A DNA stretch of 64,000 nt from Blastococcus sp. TF02-09 (GCF_003319105.1 NZ_QOHH01000004.1:186001-250000); one strand, 5' to 3'; shown: positions 16,069 through 25,560, numbered from the stretch's first letter. The notes: generated by a model from the sequence alone, not told the origin. A program made the numbers and translations.

Positions 16069-16386
16069 ATGTCCTCCAGCCTCGACACCGCTCCCGTCAC
16101 CGGCGAGCACGACCGGTTCCGCGCCCTCCTCGAGGAGCACCGCGCCGACTGCGCGCGCCAGCGCGAGGAGGCCCTGGCCGAGTGCGCCCAGTCGGTGCCC
16201 GACCCGGTGGCCCAGCGCCGCAGCGCGGACCTGCTCGTCACGCTCGGCGAGATCGACGCCGCGCTGGCCCGCATCGAGGCCGGCACCTACGGGCGCTGCA
16301 CCGGCTGCCAGGCCGAGATCCCCGAGGAGCGCCTCGAGCTGCGCCCCTTCGCCGGCACCTGCGTGCGGTGCACCGCCGCCCGCTGA
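16069..16386 (+). CDS. TraR/DksA-family C4 zinc-finger protein
   Basis: 105-residue protein. A coiled-coil region (residues about 10-70, FRALLEEHRADCARQREEAL ... GEIDAALARIEAGTYG) leads into a C4 zinc finger (CTGCQAEIPEERLELRPF ... CVRC). DksA-type proteins enter the RNA polymerase secondary channel. The canonical acidic coiled-coil tip DxxDxA is not evident, so a ppGpp-related role is uncertain. The ATG at 16069 follows TAGGAGA. It converges with the VapB-like gene on the minus strand, 20 bp away. Confidence 0.85.
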   Translation: MSSSLDTAPVTGEHDRFRALLEEHRADCARQREEALAECAQSVPDPVAQRRSADLLVTLGEIDAALARIEAGTYGRCTGCQAEIPEERLELRPFAGTCVRCTAAR

Positions 16387-16406
16387 GCAGCGTCCGGCCG
16401 CCGGCG

Positions 16407-16784
16407 TCAGGCCCGGCGGGGGTCGGGGACCGGGGGCTGGACCGGGATGGCGGCCGTGGCCGGGCCGGTCGAGCGCGGGACCGGGGTGAGCGCGTCGAGG
16501 TCCAGCACCCGCACGTGGATCACGTTGCGCTGCTGGAGCGCGGCCCGTAGCGCCCGGTGCAGGCCGTCCTCCAGGTAGAGCTCCCCGTGCCACTGGACGG
16601 CGTGCGGGAACAGGTCGCCGTAGAAGGTCGAGTCGTCGGCCAGCAGCGCGTCCAGCGCCAGCTGCCGCTTCGTCGTCGTCAGGGTGTCCATGCGCACTTG
16701 CCGCGGCGGGATCATCGCCCAGTCGCGGGGGGACAGACCGTGGTCGGGGTACGGGCGCCCGTCTCGAACCGCCTTGAAGATCAG
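16407..16784 (-). CDS. conserved actinobacterial protein annotated as VapB-family antitoxin-like
   Basis: 125 residues if started at a CTG (16784). The protein then begins (L/M)[18 protein letters not shown], which is how close actinobacterial relatives begin (from memory), followed by [39 protein letters not shown] and [22 protein letters not shown] lies 9 nt before the CTG. The first ATG (16715) would remove the conserved N-terminus. Public annotation of relatives as VapB antitoxins is weakly founded, and no VapC toxin gene is adjacent. A Pro-rich tail ends the protein. It is divergent from hrcA. Confidence 0.7.
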   Translation of the reverse strand: MIFKAVRDGRPYPDHGLSPRDWAMIPPRQVRMDTLTTTKRQLALDALLADDSTFYGDLFPHAVQWHGELYLEDGLHRALRAALQQRNVIHVRVLDLDALTPVPRSTGPATAAIPVQPPVPDPRRA

Positions 16785-16935
16785 GGGACCGTCTCCGCTC
16801 TCTCTCCGGTCGGCGCCGACCGCGCCACCTTATCGGCCAGGACTGCGGTGCGCCCAGTCCCGTCCGGCCCCGTCCGGAGGCTCGCCGCGAGCTCGCGAGC
16901 GGGGAGGGGGACGGGGTCTTTTCGCGTATGCTGGT

Positions 16936-16962
16936 CTGGCACTCCGACCGTGCGAGTGCCAG
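16936..16962 (+). promoter_or_regulatory. CIRCE element (HrcA operator)
   Basis: CTGGCACTC (16936-16944), 9 bp, GAGTGCCAG (16954-16962) is a perfect 9-9-9 inverted repeat matching the CIRCE consensus (TTAGCACTC-N9-GAGTGCTAA) at 7 of 9 bases per arm. A TATGCT box (16927-16932) lies directly upstream, so bound HrcA would block transcription start. It controls hrcA-dnaJ and probably the genes read through behind them. Confidence 0.93.
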
Positions 16963-17044
16963 CGGGTGTCGGTCCCCGGCTGCAGCCTCCGGGACCGCGC
17001 CGCGGGTGCCGCGCGGCAGGTCGACCGGTACGGGGAGGTGTCTC

Positions 17045-18067
17045 GTGGCGCACGACGAACGCCGCCTGGAGGTTCTCCGGGCAATCGTCCAGGACTACGT
17101 CTCGACCAACGACCCGGTGGGCAGCAAGGCGCTGGCCGACCGGCACGACCTGGGCGTCTCCCCGGCCACCATCCGCAACGACATGGCGGTGCTGGAGGAG
17201 CAGGGCTACATCACCCAGCCGCACACCAGCGCCGGCCGGGTGCCCACCGACAAGGGCTACCGCCTCTTCGTCGACCGGCTCTCGGCGGTCAAGCCGCTGT
17301 CGATGGCCGAGCGCCGGGCGATCGAGCGGTTCCTGGACGGCGCGGTCGACCTGCACGACGTGCTCGGCCGCACCGTCCGCCTGCTGGCCCAGCTGACCCG
17401 CCAGGTCGCCGTGGTGCAGTACCCGACGCTGTCCCGCAGCGCCGTCCGCCACCTCGAGGTCGTCCAGGTGTCGGCCTCCCGGCTCATGCTGGTGCTCATC
17501 ACCGACACCGGGCGCGTCGAGCAGCGCGTCGTCGACTGCCCGGCCGACATCGACGCCGGCGCGGTCGCGGAGCTGCGCACCCTGCTGAACTCCGCCTTCG
17601 ACGGGGTGAAGCTCAGCGAGGCCGGCGGCAAGGTGCCCGACCTGCTGGAGACGGCGCCGGCGCACCTCCGCGGCCTGGTGGCCACGGTGAGCGCCACGCT
17701 GCTGGAGACCCTCGTCGAGCCCGGTGAGGACCGGCTGGTCATCGGCGGGACGGCGAACCTGGCGCGGGGCAGCGCGCTGGACTTCCAGGGCACCGTCAGC
17801 CCGCTGCTGGAGGCGCTGGAGGAGCAGGTCGTCGTCCTCCGCCTCATCAGCGAGGTCGACGCCGGCACCGTGCTCGTGCGCATCGGCGAGGAGAACGCCC
17901 ACGAGGCCCTCACCGGGGCCTCGCTGGTCACCGTCGGGTACGGCTCCCCGGAGCGCGCGCTCGGCGGGCTGGGCATCGTCGGCCCGACCCGCATGGACTA
18001 CCCCACGAACATGGCCGCGGTCCGCGCCGTGGCCCGCTACGTCGGCCAGCTCCTGGCCGAGAGCTGA
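17045..18067 (+). CDS. hrcA: heat-inducible transcriptional repressor HrcA
   Basis: 340-residue repressor of class I heat-shock genes that binds CIRCE and needs GroE for folding. The N-terminal winged helix is [20 protein letters not shown] then [20 protein letters not shown] (about residues 5-55), and the [12 protein letters not shown] segment follows. The C-terminal GAF-like domain contains [20 protein letters not shown]. The GTG at 17045 follows GGGAGG by about 6 nt. A CIRCE element lies 83 bp upstream, giving autoregulation. dnaJ follows after 14 bp. Confidence 0.96.
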   Translation: MAHDERRLEVLRAIVQDYVSTNDPVGSKALADRHDLGVSPATIRNDMAVLEEQGYITQPHTSAGRVPTDKGYRLFVDRLSAVKPLSMAERRAIERFLDGAVDLHDVLGRTVRLLAQLTRQVAVVQYPTLSRSAVRHLEVVQVSASRLMLVLITDTGRVEQRVVDCPADIDAGAVAELRTLLNSAFDGVKLSEAGGKVPDLLETAPAHLRGLVATVSATLLETLVEPGEDRLVIGGTANLARGSALDFQGTVSPLLEALEEQVVVLRLISEVDAGTVLVRIGEENAHEALTGASLVTVGYGSPERALGGLGIVGPTRMDYPTNMAAVRAVARYVGQLLAES

Positions 18068-18081
18068 GGACGAACAACTCG

Positions 18082-19215
18082 ATGGCAACCGACTACTTCG
18101 GCGTCCTGGGCCTGGCCCGCGAGGCCAGCGACGCCGACATCAAGCGCGCCTACCGGCGGCTGGCCCGGGACCTGCACCCCGACGTCAACCCCGACCCCGA
18201 GGCCAAGGAGCGCTTCCAGGAGGTCACCCGCGCCTACGAGGCGTTGACCGACCCGGAGAAGCGCCGCATCGTCGACCTCGGCGGTGACCCGTTCGAGACC
18301 GGCGGCGGGGCCGGCGCCAACGGCTTCGGTGGTGCCGGGTTCGGCGGCCTGGGCGACATCATGGACGCCTTCTTCGGCGGCGCGACCACCCGCGGCCCCC
18401 GCGGGCGCACCCGCCCGGGGCGCGACGCGCTCATCCCGATCGAGCTGGAGCTCGACGAGGCGGTGTTCGGCACCGTCAAGGAGCTCACCGTCGACACCGC
18501 CGTCCTCTGCGACGTCTGCGCGGGCGCCGGCACGGCCCCGGGCACGCACGTGACCACCTGCACGACCTGCTCGGGGCGGGGCGAGGTGCAGAGCGTCCAG
18601 CGCAGCTTCCTCGGTCAGGTCGTCTCCAGCCGCACCTGCCCGACCTGCGCGGGCACCGGGACCGTGATCCCCGAGCCGTGCGCCAAGTGCGCCGGTGACG
18701 GTCGGGTACGCGCCCGGCGCAACATCTCGGTGAAGGTGCCCGCCGGCGTCGAGGACGGCATGCGGATCCGGCTCACCGGCCAGGGCGAGGTCGGCCCCGG
18801 GGGCGGCCCGGCCGGCGACCTCTACGTCGAGGTGCACGAGCGCCCGCACGACGTCTTCACCCGGGACGGCGAGGACCTGCACTGCCGGGTCACCCTGCCG
18901 ATGACCGCCGCGGCGCTCGGCACCACGCTCAACCTCAAGACCCTGGACGGCGAGGAGGAGCTGGTCATCACGCCGGGCACCCAGTCGGGCAGCGTCCTGA
19001 CCCTCCGGGCCCACGGCGCTCCGCGGCTGCGCGCCACTGGCCGCGGCAACCTCGTCGTGCACGTCGACGTCGTCACCCCGACCAGGCTCGACGGCGAGCA
19101 GGAGCGGCTGCTGCGCGAGCTGGCCGCGCTGCGCGGCGAGGACCAGCCGGAGTCCAACCGCGAGGCCCAGGGCGGGCTGTTCTCCCGGGTCCGCGACGCC
19201 TTCCACGGGCGCTGA
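18082..19215 (+). CDS. dnaJ: chaperone DnaJ (second, hrcA-linked paralogue, DnaJ2 type)
   Basis: 377-residue Hsp40 cochaperone stimulating DnaK ATPase. The J domain is residues 1 to about 66, with the HPD motif in [16 protein letters not shown] Gly/Phe-rich linker follows ([20 protein letters not shown]). The zinc-binding region has four CxxCxGxG-type repeats ([32 protein letters not shown]), then the C-terminal substrate-binding domains. Linkage to hrcA is characteristic of actinobacterial DnaJ2, as opposed to the dnaK-grpE-linked DnaJ1. The stop is 4 bp before the rsmE start. Confidence 0.95.
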   Translation: MATDYFGVLGLAREASDADIKRAYRRLARDLHPDVNPDPEAKERFQEVTRAYEALTDPEKRRIVDLGGDPFETGGGAGANGFGGAGFGGLGDIMDAFFGGATTRGPRGRTRPGRDALIPIELELDEAVFGTVKELTVDTAVLCDVCAGAGTAPGTHVTTCTTCSGRGEVQSVQRSFLGQVVSSRTCPTCAGTGTVIPEPCAKCAGDGRVRARRNISVKVPAGVEDGMRIRLTGQGEVGPGGGPAGDLYVEVHERPHDVFTRDGEDLHCRVTLPMTAAALGTTLNLKTLDGEEELVITPGTQSGSVLTLRAHGAPRLRATGRGNLVVHVDVVTPTRLDGEQERLLRELAALRGEDQPESNREAQGGLFSRVRDAFHGR

Positions 19216-19219
19216 CGGC

Positions 19220-19981
19220 GTGACGACCACCGACGCCGGAGCACCCCAGCTCGACGGCGCACCGCTGTTCCTGCTCGACGAGCTGCCGGAGTCCCCGGAG
19301 CTGCTGGTCGACGGGTCCGAGGGCCGGCACGCCGTCGAGGTGCTGCGGCTGGAGCCGGGGGAGCGGGTGCGCGTCGGCGACGGCCAAGGCACGGTCGCTG
19401 AGGGCGAGGTCGTCTCCGCCGGTCCGCAAGGGCTGCGCGTGGCGGTGAGCGCCCGCTTCGAGGTGCCCGCCCCGCAGCCGGAGTTCGTCCTGGTGCAGGC
19501 GCTGCCCAAGGGCGACCGGGGACCGCTGGCGGTGGACCTGGCCACCGAGCTCGGCGTGGACCGGATCGTGCCGTGGACCGCCTCGCGCTGCGTGACCCGC
19601 TGGCGGGACGACCGGGTGGCCAAGGGCGTGGCCAAGTGGCGGGCCGCGGCGCGCGCGGCCAGCAAGCAGTCCCGCCGTCCGCGGGTGCCCGAGGTGACCG
19701 AGCCCATGTCGACCCGCGAGGTGTGCGGGCTGCTGGGTGACATCGACCTCGCGGTGGTGCTGCACGAGCAGGCGCGTCACCCCATGGCCGGGCTCACGGT
19801 GCCCGACAGCGGGACCGTCGCCGTCGTCGTCGGCCCCGAGGGCGGGCTCACCGACGGCGAGGTGCTCGCCTTCCGCGCCGCGGGTGCCGAGCCGGTCCGG
19901 CTGGGCCAGGAGGTGCTGCGCACGTCCACCGCCGGAGCCGCCGCGCTGGCCGCCCTGAGCGTCCGCACCCGCTGGGCGTAG
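19220..19981 (+). CDS. rsmE: 16S rRNA (uracil1498-N3)-methyltransferase
   Basis: 253-residue SPOUT methyltransferase modifying U1498 of 16S rRNA. The N-terminal PUA-like domain (GRHAVEVLRLEPGERVRVGD) is followed by the knotted domain, which has QALPKGDR, ELGVDRIVPW, and the SAM-binding VVVGPEGGLTDGEV and LGQEVLRTSTAGAAALA. The GTG start is at 19220. It ends with TAG (19979-19981), one of several genes here using UAG as a normal stop. The next gene on the minus strand ends immediately adjacent. Confidence 0.95.
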   Translation: MTTTDAGAPQLDGAPLFLLDELPESPELLVDGSEGRHAVEVLRLEPGERVRVGDGQGTVAEGEVVSAGPQGLRVAVSARFEVPAPQPEFVLVQALPKGDRGPLAVDLATELGVDRIVPWTASRCVTRWRDDRVAKGVAKWRAAARAASKQSRRPRVPEVTEPMSTREVCGLLGDIDLAVVLHEQARHPMAGLTVPDSGTVAVVVGPEGGLTDGEVLAFRAAGAEPVRLGQEVLRTSTAGAAALAALSVRTRWA

Positions 19982-20170
19982 CTAGCAGCAGCGGCTGACC
20001 GGGTTCGCCTCCAGGGCGTCGGAGCGGCGGCGCTCGAACTCGCGGCGGGTCATCGGCTCGTGCCCGTGCGCGGTGCAGTGCTCGAGGTAGCGGTCCCAGC
20101 GGGCCTCGCCGGTGAACTCGCGCAGGTACCAGCGCACGCCCTCCCAGGCCCGGACGACGGCGGCGGTCAC
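19982..20170 (-). CDS. YbdD/YjiX-family small protein linked to CstA
   Basis: 62-residue DUF466 (YbdD/YjiX) protein: WYLREFTGEARWDRYLEHC, a His-rich middle, then MTRREFERRRSDALEANPVSRCC. The family is almost always downstream of cstA/btsT genes and is thought to assist the transporter. The GTG at 20170 overlaps the cstA stop by 4 nt. It ends with TAG. The terminal RCC is the usual end of the family, so no read-through of UAG is suggested. Confidence 0.9.
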   Translation of the reverse strand: MTAAVVRAWEGVRWYLREFTGEARWDRYLEHCTAHGHEPMTRREFERRRSDALEANPVSRCC

Positions 20171-22389
20171 TTCTCCTCCGCCTCGGGGCGGCCCGCGCCC
20201 GCGCCCACGAGCCGCCGGTGCTCGGCCATGGCCTCCTTCTCCTCGGGTGTGGGGAAGAAGCCGGCCGGCTCGACCAGCCGCGACGGCGTGGGCGGTTCCT
20301 CCGTGGTCGGCAGCCGGCCCACCATGATCGCCCGCGCGATGACCACCACCGCGTTGGCGACGACGACCAGCACCAGCACCGCGAACAGCGCCTGCAGGAC
20401 GCCGTTGAGGGTGGAGTTGAAGATGACCTGGTCCATCTGCGACTGGTCGGTCGCGGGGGCCAGCACCTCGCCGGCGTCCCGGGCGGCGCGGTAGTCGGCC
20501 GCCTGCTGGAAGTAGCCCACCCGCGGGTCGGAGGAGAACACCTTCTGGTAGCTCGCGGTCATGGTGACCACGAGGTCCCACGCGAGCGGGAGGGCGGTCA
20601 CCCACGCGTAGCGCAGCTTGCCGTGTTTGATCAGCAGCACCGTGACCAGCGTCAGGGCGATCGCGGCGAGCAGCTGGTTGGCGATGCCGAACAGCGGGAA
20701 GAGCTGGTTCACCCCGCCCAGCGGATCGGTGACGCCGATGTAGAGCACCGAGCCCCAGAGCCCGACGACGACCGCGCTGGCGATGATGTTGCCCGGCCGC
20801 CAGGACAGGTCACCGAACTTCTTCCAGACGTTGCCGATCGTGTCCTGCAGCATGAACCGGCCCACGCGGGTGCCGGCGTCGACGGCGGTGAGGATGAACA
20901 GCGCCTCGAACATGATCGCGAAGTGGTACCAGAACGCCTGGCCACCGCCGCCGAACGCGTCGCTGAAGATCTGCGAGATGCCGACGGCGAGGGTGGGGGC
21001 GCCGCCGGTGCGGGAGATGAGCGTGTCCTCCTGCACCGCCGCGGCCGCCGCACCCAGGGACTGGGCCGTGGTGTCGAAGCCCAGGCCGTTGATGAACGAG
21101 GCGGCTGCCTCCGCCGTCCCTCCGGTGGCCCCGGCCGGGCTGTTCATCGCGAAGTAGAGGCCCTGGTCGATGACGCACGCGGCGATGAGCGCGCTGATCG
21201 CCACGAACGACTCCATGAGCATGCCGCCGTAGCCGATGAGGCGGACCTGGCTCTCCTTGGCCACCATCTTCGGCGTCGTCCCGGAGGCGATGAGCGCGTG
21301 GAAGCCGGAGAGCGCCCCGCAGGCGATGGTGATGAACACGAACGGGAACAGCGATCCGGCGAACACCGGGCCGGTGCCCTCGCGCGCGAAGTCGGTGACC
21401 GCCTCGGCCTGGAGCACCGGACGGGCGATGACCAGGCTGACCGCCAGCAGGACGATCACGCCGATCTTCATGAAGGTCGACAGGTAGTCGCGCGGGGTGA
21501 GCAGCAGCCACACCGGCAGCACCGAGGCGACGAAGCCGTAGACGACCAGCGCGAGGACCAGCCACTCCCGGGACAGGGTCAGCGCGTCGCCGAGGCCGGT
21601 GTCCTCGATCCAGCCACCGCCGACGATCGCCAGCAGCAGGAGCGCGACGCCGATGCCGGTCGCCTCGAGCACCCGCCCGGGTCGCAACCGGCGCAGGTAG
21701 ACGCCCATGAACAGCGCGATCGGGATGGTCAGCGCGATGGAGAAGACGCCCCACGGGGACTCCGCCAGCGCGTTCACCACGATGAGCGCGAGCACCGCCA
21801 GGATGATGATCATGATGGCGAAGACGGCGATGAGCGCGGCTATCCCGCCGACGACGCCGATCTCCTCGCGCACCATCTGGCCGAGGCTCTTCCCGTTGCG
21901 GCGCATCGAGAAGAACATGACCGTCAGGTCCTGCACGGCCCCGGCGAAGATGACGCCGACGACGATCCAGATGGTGCCGGGCAGGTAGCCCATCTGGGCG
22001 GCCAGCACCGGCCCGACCAGCGGCCCGGCGCCGGCGATGGCGGCGAAGTGGTGACCGAAGAGCACCCGCCGGTCTGTGACGTCGAAGTCGACGCCGTTCT
22101 CCAGCCGCTCCGCCGGGGTGGCCCGCCGGTCGTCGACCTGGAGCACCCGGTAGGTGATGAACCGGGCGTAGAAGCGGTAGGCGATGGCGTAGGAGCACAG
22201 CGCCGCGAACAGGATCCACAGCGCCGACACGGTCTCGCCGCGCGCCAGCGCCAGGACCGTCCAGCAGACTGCGCCCACGACCGCGACCAGGCTCCAGATC
22301 GCGATCGACCGCGGCGTCATGCGCCGGCGGTCCGGGGGAGCGGGCGAGTCGTCGTGCGCGGGGCTGCCCGTGGTGACAGAGCTGGACAT
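20167..22389 (-). CDS. cstA: carbon starvation protein A, pyruvate/peptide transporter
   Basis: 740-residue CstA-family membrane transporter with about 16-18 hydrophobic segments; E. coli relatives (CstA, BtsT) import pyruvate and possibly peptides. Visible family motifs are FGHHFAAIAGAGPLVGPVLA (about residues 111-130), MGYLPGTIWIVVGVIFAGAV, CGALSGFHALIASGTTPKM, and FPLFGIANQLLAAIALTLVT. The ATG at 22389 (MSSSVTTGSPAHDD) is followed by an acidic, proline-rich cytoplasmic N-terminus. A YbdD-type gene is coupled downstream. The triple palindrome at 22495-22560 lies about 106 bp upstream of this start and may belong to its control region. Confidence 0.95.
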   Translation of the reverse strand: MSSSVTTGSPAHDDSPAPPDRRRMTPRSIAIWSLVAVVGAVCWTVLALARGETVSALWILFAALCSYAIAYRFYARFITYRVLQVDDRRATPAERLENGVDFDVTDRRVLFGHHFAAIAGAGPLVGPVLAAQMGYLPGTIWIVVGVIFAGAVQDLTVMFFSMRRNGKSLGQMVREEIGVVGGIAALIAVFAIMIIILAVLALIVVNALAESPWGVFSIALTIPIALFMGVYLRRLRPGRVLEATGIGVALLLLAIVGGGWIEDTGLGDALTLSREWLVLALVVYGFVASVLPVWLLLTPRDYLSTFMKIGVIVLLAVSLVIARPVLQAEAVTDFAREGTGPVFAGSLFPFVFITIACGALSGFHALIASGTTPKMVAKESQVRLIGYGGMLMESFVAISALIAACVIDQGLYFAMNSPAGATGGTAEAAASFINGLGFDTTAQSLGAAAAAVQEDTLISRTGGAPTLAVGISQIFSDAFGGGGQAFWYHFAIMFEALFILTAVDAGTRVGRFMLQDTIGNVWKKFGDLSWRPGNIIASAVVVGLWGSVLYIGVTDPLGGVNQLFPLFGIANQLLAAIALTLVTVLLIKHGKLRYAWVTALPLAWDLVVTMTASYQKVFSSDPRVGYFQQAADYRAARDAGEVLAPATDQSQMDQVIFNSTLNGVLQALFAVLVLVVVANAVVVIARAIMVGRLPTTEEPPTPSRLVEPAGFFPTPEEKEAMAEHRRLVGAGAGRPEAEEK

Positions 22390-22494
22390 GACGTCCTCCG
22401 TCCCGACGCCGGCACCGTTGCCGGTCCTCTCGGTCACCGGTGAGCATAGGGAGCCCGGCCGGTCCCGGCTGCCCGAGACGGCACCCGCCCCACT

Positions 22495-22560
22495 CTGCTT
22501 TTCCGCGGAAAAGCAGGCCGCTTTTCCGCGGAAAAGCAGGCTGCTTTTCCGCGGAAAGGC
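22495..22560. repeat. three tandem 23-bp units, each with a TTTTCCGCGGAAAA palindrome
   Basis: The palindrome GCTTTTCCGCGGAAAAGC occurs at 22497-22514 and 22520-22537. A third copy at 22543-22557 loses its last bases. Units repeat with exact 23-bp spacing, and the first is extended to a perfect 22-bp palindrome (22495-22516). The AT-rich arms stand out in this GC-rich genome. The block lies between divergent cstA and the HIT gene, so it could be a stacked operator (about two helical turns per unit) or a strong cruciform/terminator. Function unknown. Confidence 0.9.
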
Positions 22561-22593
22561 CGGGCGTGGGGGCCGCGATCTAAGGTGCGGGGC

Positions 22594-22953
22594 GTGTCCG
22601 ACTGCCTGTTCTGCCGCATGGTCGACGGGGAGATCCCCGCCGACGTCGTCCTCAGCACCGACCGGGTCCTGGCCTTCCGCGACATCAACCCGCAGGCGCC
22701 CACCCACGTGCTGGTGATCCCGAAGGAGCACCACCGCAACCTGGGCGCGCTGGCGGCCGCGGACGGCGAGCTGCTCGCCGAGGTCGCCCGCGCCGCCCAC
22801 GCCGTCGCCCTGCAGGAGGGGCTGGTGACCGACGGCGGCATCGAGCCGGGCTACCGCGTCGTCACCAACACCGGTCCGCAGGCGGGGCAGTCGGTGGACC
22901 ACCTCCACCTGCACGTCCTGGGCGGCCGCGGGCTGGGCTGGCCCCCCGGCTGA
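22594..22953 (+). CDS. HIT-family nucleotide hydrolase (HinT-like)
   Basis: 119-residue histidine-triad protein hydrolysing nucleoside phosphoramidates or similar AMP conjugates. It begins SDCLFCRMVDGEIPADVV (two Cys typical of the zinc-binding subgroup), has AFRDINPQAPTHVLVIPKEH, and ends with the triad HLHLHVLGGRGLGWPPG. The GTG at 22594 was preferred to 22585 because family members start MSDCLFC. TAAGGT (22581-22586) just upstream could be a -10 with a very short leader. Confidence 0.92.
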   Translation: MSDCLFCRMVDGEIPADVVLSTDRVLAFRDINPQAPTHVLVIPKEHHRNLGALAAADGELLAEVARAAHAVALQEGLVTDGGIEPGYRVVTNTGPQAGQSVDHLHLHVLGGRGLGWPPG

Positions 22954-22975
22954 CGTGGGATGACAGGGTGGGCAC

Positions 22976-23800
22976 GTGACCGAGCAGAGTGCACCGCCCG
23001 TCCGCGTCGAGCGGGACGGCGACGTCGCCGTCGTCGTCCTCGACAACCCGCCGCTGAACCTGTTCACCCCCGCGGTGTTCCAGGCGCTGGACGCCGCCGT
23101 TGCCCAGCTGGGCCAGCTGACCGACCCGGAGCGCCCCGACCGGGCGCGGGCGGTGCTCTTCGAGGCGCGCGGCAAGGTCGTGTCCGGCGGCGTCGACGTC
23201 ACCTTCTTCCGCGACATCGCCGAGGGGCCCGAGCCGATCGCCCGTGGCGGCGAGCTGTGGGCGCAGCTGCTGCGCGTCGCCCAGGCGATCGAGGACCTGC
23301 CGGTGCCCACCGTCTTCGCCGCGCACGGGCTCACCCTCACCGCGGCCTTCGAGATCAGCCTGTGCTGCGACATCCTCCTGGCCGCCGAGCGGGCGAGCTT
23401 CGGGCTGGTGGAGATCGTCGTCGGCCTGACCCCGTCGATGGGCGGGCCCCAGCGGCTGGCCGAGCGGGCCGGCCCGGCGCGCGCCCGCGAGCTCATCTTC
23501 ACCGGCGAGCGCTATCCCGCCGCGGTGCTCGAGCGCTGGAACGTCGTCAACCGGGTGCTGCCCGACGAGGGCTTCGCCGAGGCCGCCCGCGCGTACGCCC
23601 ACCAGGTCGCGGCCGGCCCCACGGTCGCCCACGCCGCGACCAAGCAGCTCGTGGCCACGGCCGTCCGGGAGGGCGCCCGCGCCGCCGACGCGCTCGTGCC
23701 CACGGTCTCGGGGGCGCTGTTCGCCAGCGACGACCTCCGCGGCGCGGTGCGCTCCTTCCTCACCGACGGGCCGGGCAGGGCGACCTACACCGGGAGGTGA
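22976..23800 (+). CDS. enoyl-CoA hydratase/isomerase family protein
   Basis: 274-residue crotonase-fold protein. It has LDNPPLNLFTPAVFQALDAA, the oxyanion segment GKVVSGGVDVTFF, and AAHGLTLTAAFEISLCCDIL. The usual Gly-rich loop GGG is replaced by GLT, and the region equivalent to the catalytic Glu reads FGLVEIVVGLTPSMGG. The GTG start is at 22976. Probably involved in acyl-CoA turnover; substrate unknown. It lies between the HIT gene and phoH, all rightward. Confidence 0.85.
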   Translation: MTEQSAPPVRVERDGDVAVVVLDNPPLNLFTPAVFQALDAAVAQLGQLTDPERPDRARAVLFEARGKVVSGGVDVTFFRDIAEGPEPIARGGELWAQLLRVAQAIEDLPVPTVFAAHGLTLTAAFEISLCCDILLAAERASFGLVEIVVGLTPSMGGPQRLAERAGPARARELIFTGERYPAAVLERWNVVNRVLPDEGFAEAARAYAHQVAAGPTVAHAATKQLVATAVREGARAADALVPTVSGALFASDDLRGAVRSFLTDGPGRATYTGR

Positions 23801-23892
23801 CCCCGGTCCGGTGATCCGCGCGTGGGGTCGCCGGACGCGGGTAGCATCGAGCGGTCCGCCACTCCCAGCCAGGAAGGCAGGGTCGAGGGTTC

Positions 23893-25026
23893 TTGCCCGA
23901 CACCTCCCCGAACGTCCCCGTCGAGGGTGCCCTCACGTCCCGTGAGGCATCGGCGCAGGCCGCCGCCGTCGACGACCCCGCCGGCGGGCCCTCCGCCGGC
24001 ACCCGCCCCGCCCCCGTCCGCGCCACCATCTCCGTGCCCGAGTCGGTCTCCATGGTCGCGCTGCTCGGCTCCGCCGACGAGCTGCTGCGCCTGGTCGAGG
24101 CTGAGGTCGAGGCCGACGTGCACGTGCGCGGCAACGAGATCACCGTGACCGGCCAGCCGGCCGACAACGCCTTCGCCGTCCGCGTGTTCGACGAGCTGAT
24201 CGCGCTCATCGGCACCGGCCAGCAGCTGCGCCCCGACTCCGTGCGCCGCGTCGTCGCCATGCTCCGGAGCGGCGGGTCCGAGCGGCCGGCCGACGTCCTC
24301 AGCCTGGACATCATCAGCCGCCGCGGGCGCACGATCCGGCCCAAGACGCTGAACCAGAAGCGCTACGTCGACGCGATCGACGCGCACACGATCGTCTTCG
24401 GCATCGGCCCCGCCGGTACCGGCAAGACCTACCTCGCCATGGCCAAGGCGGTCCAGGCCCTGCAGACCAAGCAGGTCAACCGGATCATCCTGACCCGCCC
24501 GGCCGTCGAGGCCGGCGAGCGCCTGGGCTACCTGCCCGGCACGCTCAGCGAGAAGATCGACCCGTACCTGCGGCCGCTGTACGACGCGCTGCACGACATG
24601 GTCGACCCCGAGTCGATCCCGCGGCTCATGGCCTCGGGCACGATCGAGGTCGCTCCGCTGGCCTACATGCGCGGCCGTACGCTCAACGACGCGTTCGTGA
24701 TCCTCGACGAGGCGCAGAACACCACCGCCGAGCAGATGAAGATGTTCCTCACCCGCCTCGGGTTCGGGTCGAAGATCGTCGTCACCGGTGACGTGACGCA
24801 GGTCGACCTCCCCGGCGGGGCGCAGAGCGGGCTGAAGATCGTCCGCGAGATCCTCGACGGCGTCGATGACGTGCACTTCGCCGACCTGACCAGCACCGAT
24901 GTCGTCCGGCACCGGCTGGTCGGCGACATCGTCGACGCCTACGAGCGCTTCGACGCCGCCCGGCAGCCGCGGGCCACCACCACCGCGCCCGCACGACCGG
25001 CCCGGCCGCGCCGGCAGGGGAGCTGA
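23893..25026 (+). CDS. phoH: PhoH-family ATPase
   Basis: 377-residue PhoH-like P-loop protein, probably an RNA helicase/ATPase acting with YbeY in rRNA and RNA metabolism. An N-terminal KH-like region (residues about 50-115) precedes the ATPase core: Walker A GPAGTGKT with Lys178, [20 protein letters not shown], and Walker [13 protein letters not shown]. The start is taken as TTG 23893, since the frame opens there after GAGGG; ATG codons further in would delete conserved sequence. The extreme C-terminus is Arg/Pro-rich. It is followed by ybeY after 6 bp. Confidence 0.93.
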   Translation: MPDTSPNVPVEGALTSREASAQAAAVDDPAGGPSAGTRPAPVRATISVPESVSMVALLGSADELLRLVEAEVEADVHVRGNEITVTGQPADNAFAVRVFDELIALIGTGQQLRPDSVRRVVAMLRSGGSERPADVLSLDIISRRGRTIRPKTLNQKRYVDAIDAHTIVFGIGPAGTGKTYLAMAKAVQALQTKQVNRIILTRPAVEAGERLGYLPGTLSEKIDPYLRPLYDALHDMVDPESIPRLMASGTIEVAPLAYMRGRTLNDAFVILDEAQNTTAEQMKMFLTRLGFGSKIVVTGDVTQVDLPGGAQSGLKIVREILDGVDDVHFADLTSTDVVRHRLVGDIVDAYERFDAARQPRATTTAPARPARPRRQGS

Positions 25027-25032
25027 GCCGAG

Positions 25033-25560
25033 ATGCCCGTCGAGGTGTCCAACGAGTCCGAGATCGCCGTCGACGAGGCGGAGCTGGCCGGGATCTGCCG
25101 CTTCGTGCTCGGGAAGATGGACGTCAACCCGATGGCCGAGCTGTCGGTGCTCTGCGTCGACGTCGAATACATGAGCAGCCTGCACGAGCGGTGGATGGGG
25201 GAGAAGGGGCCCACCGACGTCCTGGCCTTCCCCATGGACGAGCTCGACACCGCCCGTCCCGACGACCCCGACCCGGGTCCGGCGCTGCTCGGCGACGTCG
25301 TCCTCTGCCCGGCCGTGGCCGTCCGCCAGGCGCGGGCCGCCGGGCACACCATGGACGACGAGCTGGTGCTGCTGGCCACCCACGGCGTGCTCCACCTGCT
25401 GGGCTACGACCACATGGAGCCCGACGAGGAGAAGGAGATGTTCGGTCTCCAGTCGCAGCTCATCGAGAGCTGGCGGTCCGCACCGCGGGAGCCGGTCACC
25501 GGCGAGGAGCGCGCGCCGGTGAAGCCGGCGCCGTCGAGCAGGGAGCAGACCCCCCGATGA
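25033..25560 (+). CDS. ybeY: endoribonuclease YbeY, rRNA maturation factor
   Basis: 175-residue zinc metalloenzyme of 16S rRNA 3'-end maturation and ribosome quality control. The H3-H5-H motif is [11 protein letters not shown], with His117, His121 and His127 as zinc ligands. [13 protein letters not shown] precedes it. The start is ATG 25033. The C-terminal 25 residues beyond the fold (Pro/Glu/Arg-rich) are an extension. Its stop overlaps the CBS-protein ATG (ATGA). The order phoH-ybeY-CBS-era-recO-uppS is the usual actinobacterial cluster. Confidence 0.95.
   Translation: MPVEVSNESEIAVDEAELAGICRFVLGKMDVNPMAELSVLCVDVEYMSSLHERWMGEKGPTDVLAFPMDELDTARPDDPDPGPALLGDVVLCPAVAVRQARAAGHTMDDELVLLATHGVLHLLGYDHMEPDEEKEMFGLQSQLIESWRSAPREPVTGEERAPVKPAPSSREQTPR

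Noticed and set aside
16407-16784. VapBC toxin-antitoxin pair
   Set aside because: No PIN-domain toxin gene is adjacent on either side, so the VapB name of relatives is not evidence of a toxin-antitoxin system here.
20218-22443. A 741-codon open frame on the plus strand opposite cstA
   Set aside because: Low-complexity Arg/Gly/Asp composition mirrors the membrane codons of cstA. No homologous motif.
22495-22560. CRISPR array
   Set aside because: Units abut with only about 5 bp between palindromes; there are no unique spacers and no cas genes.
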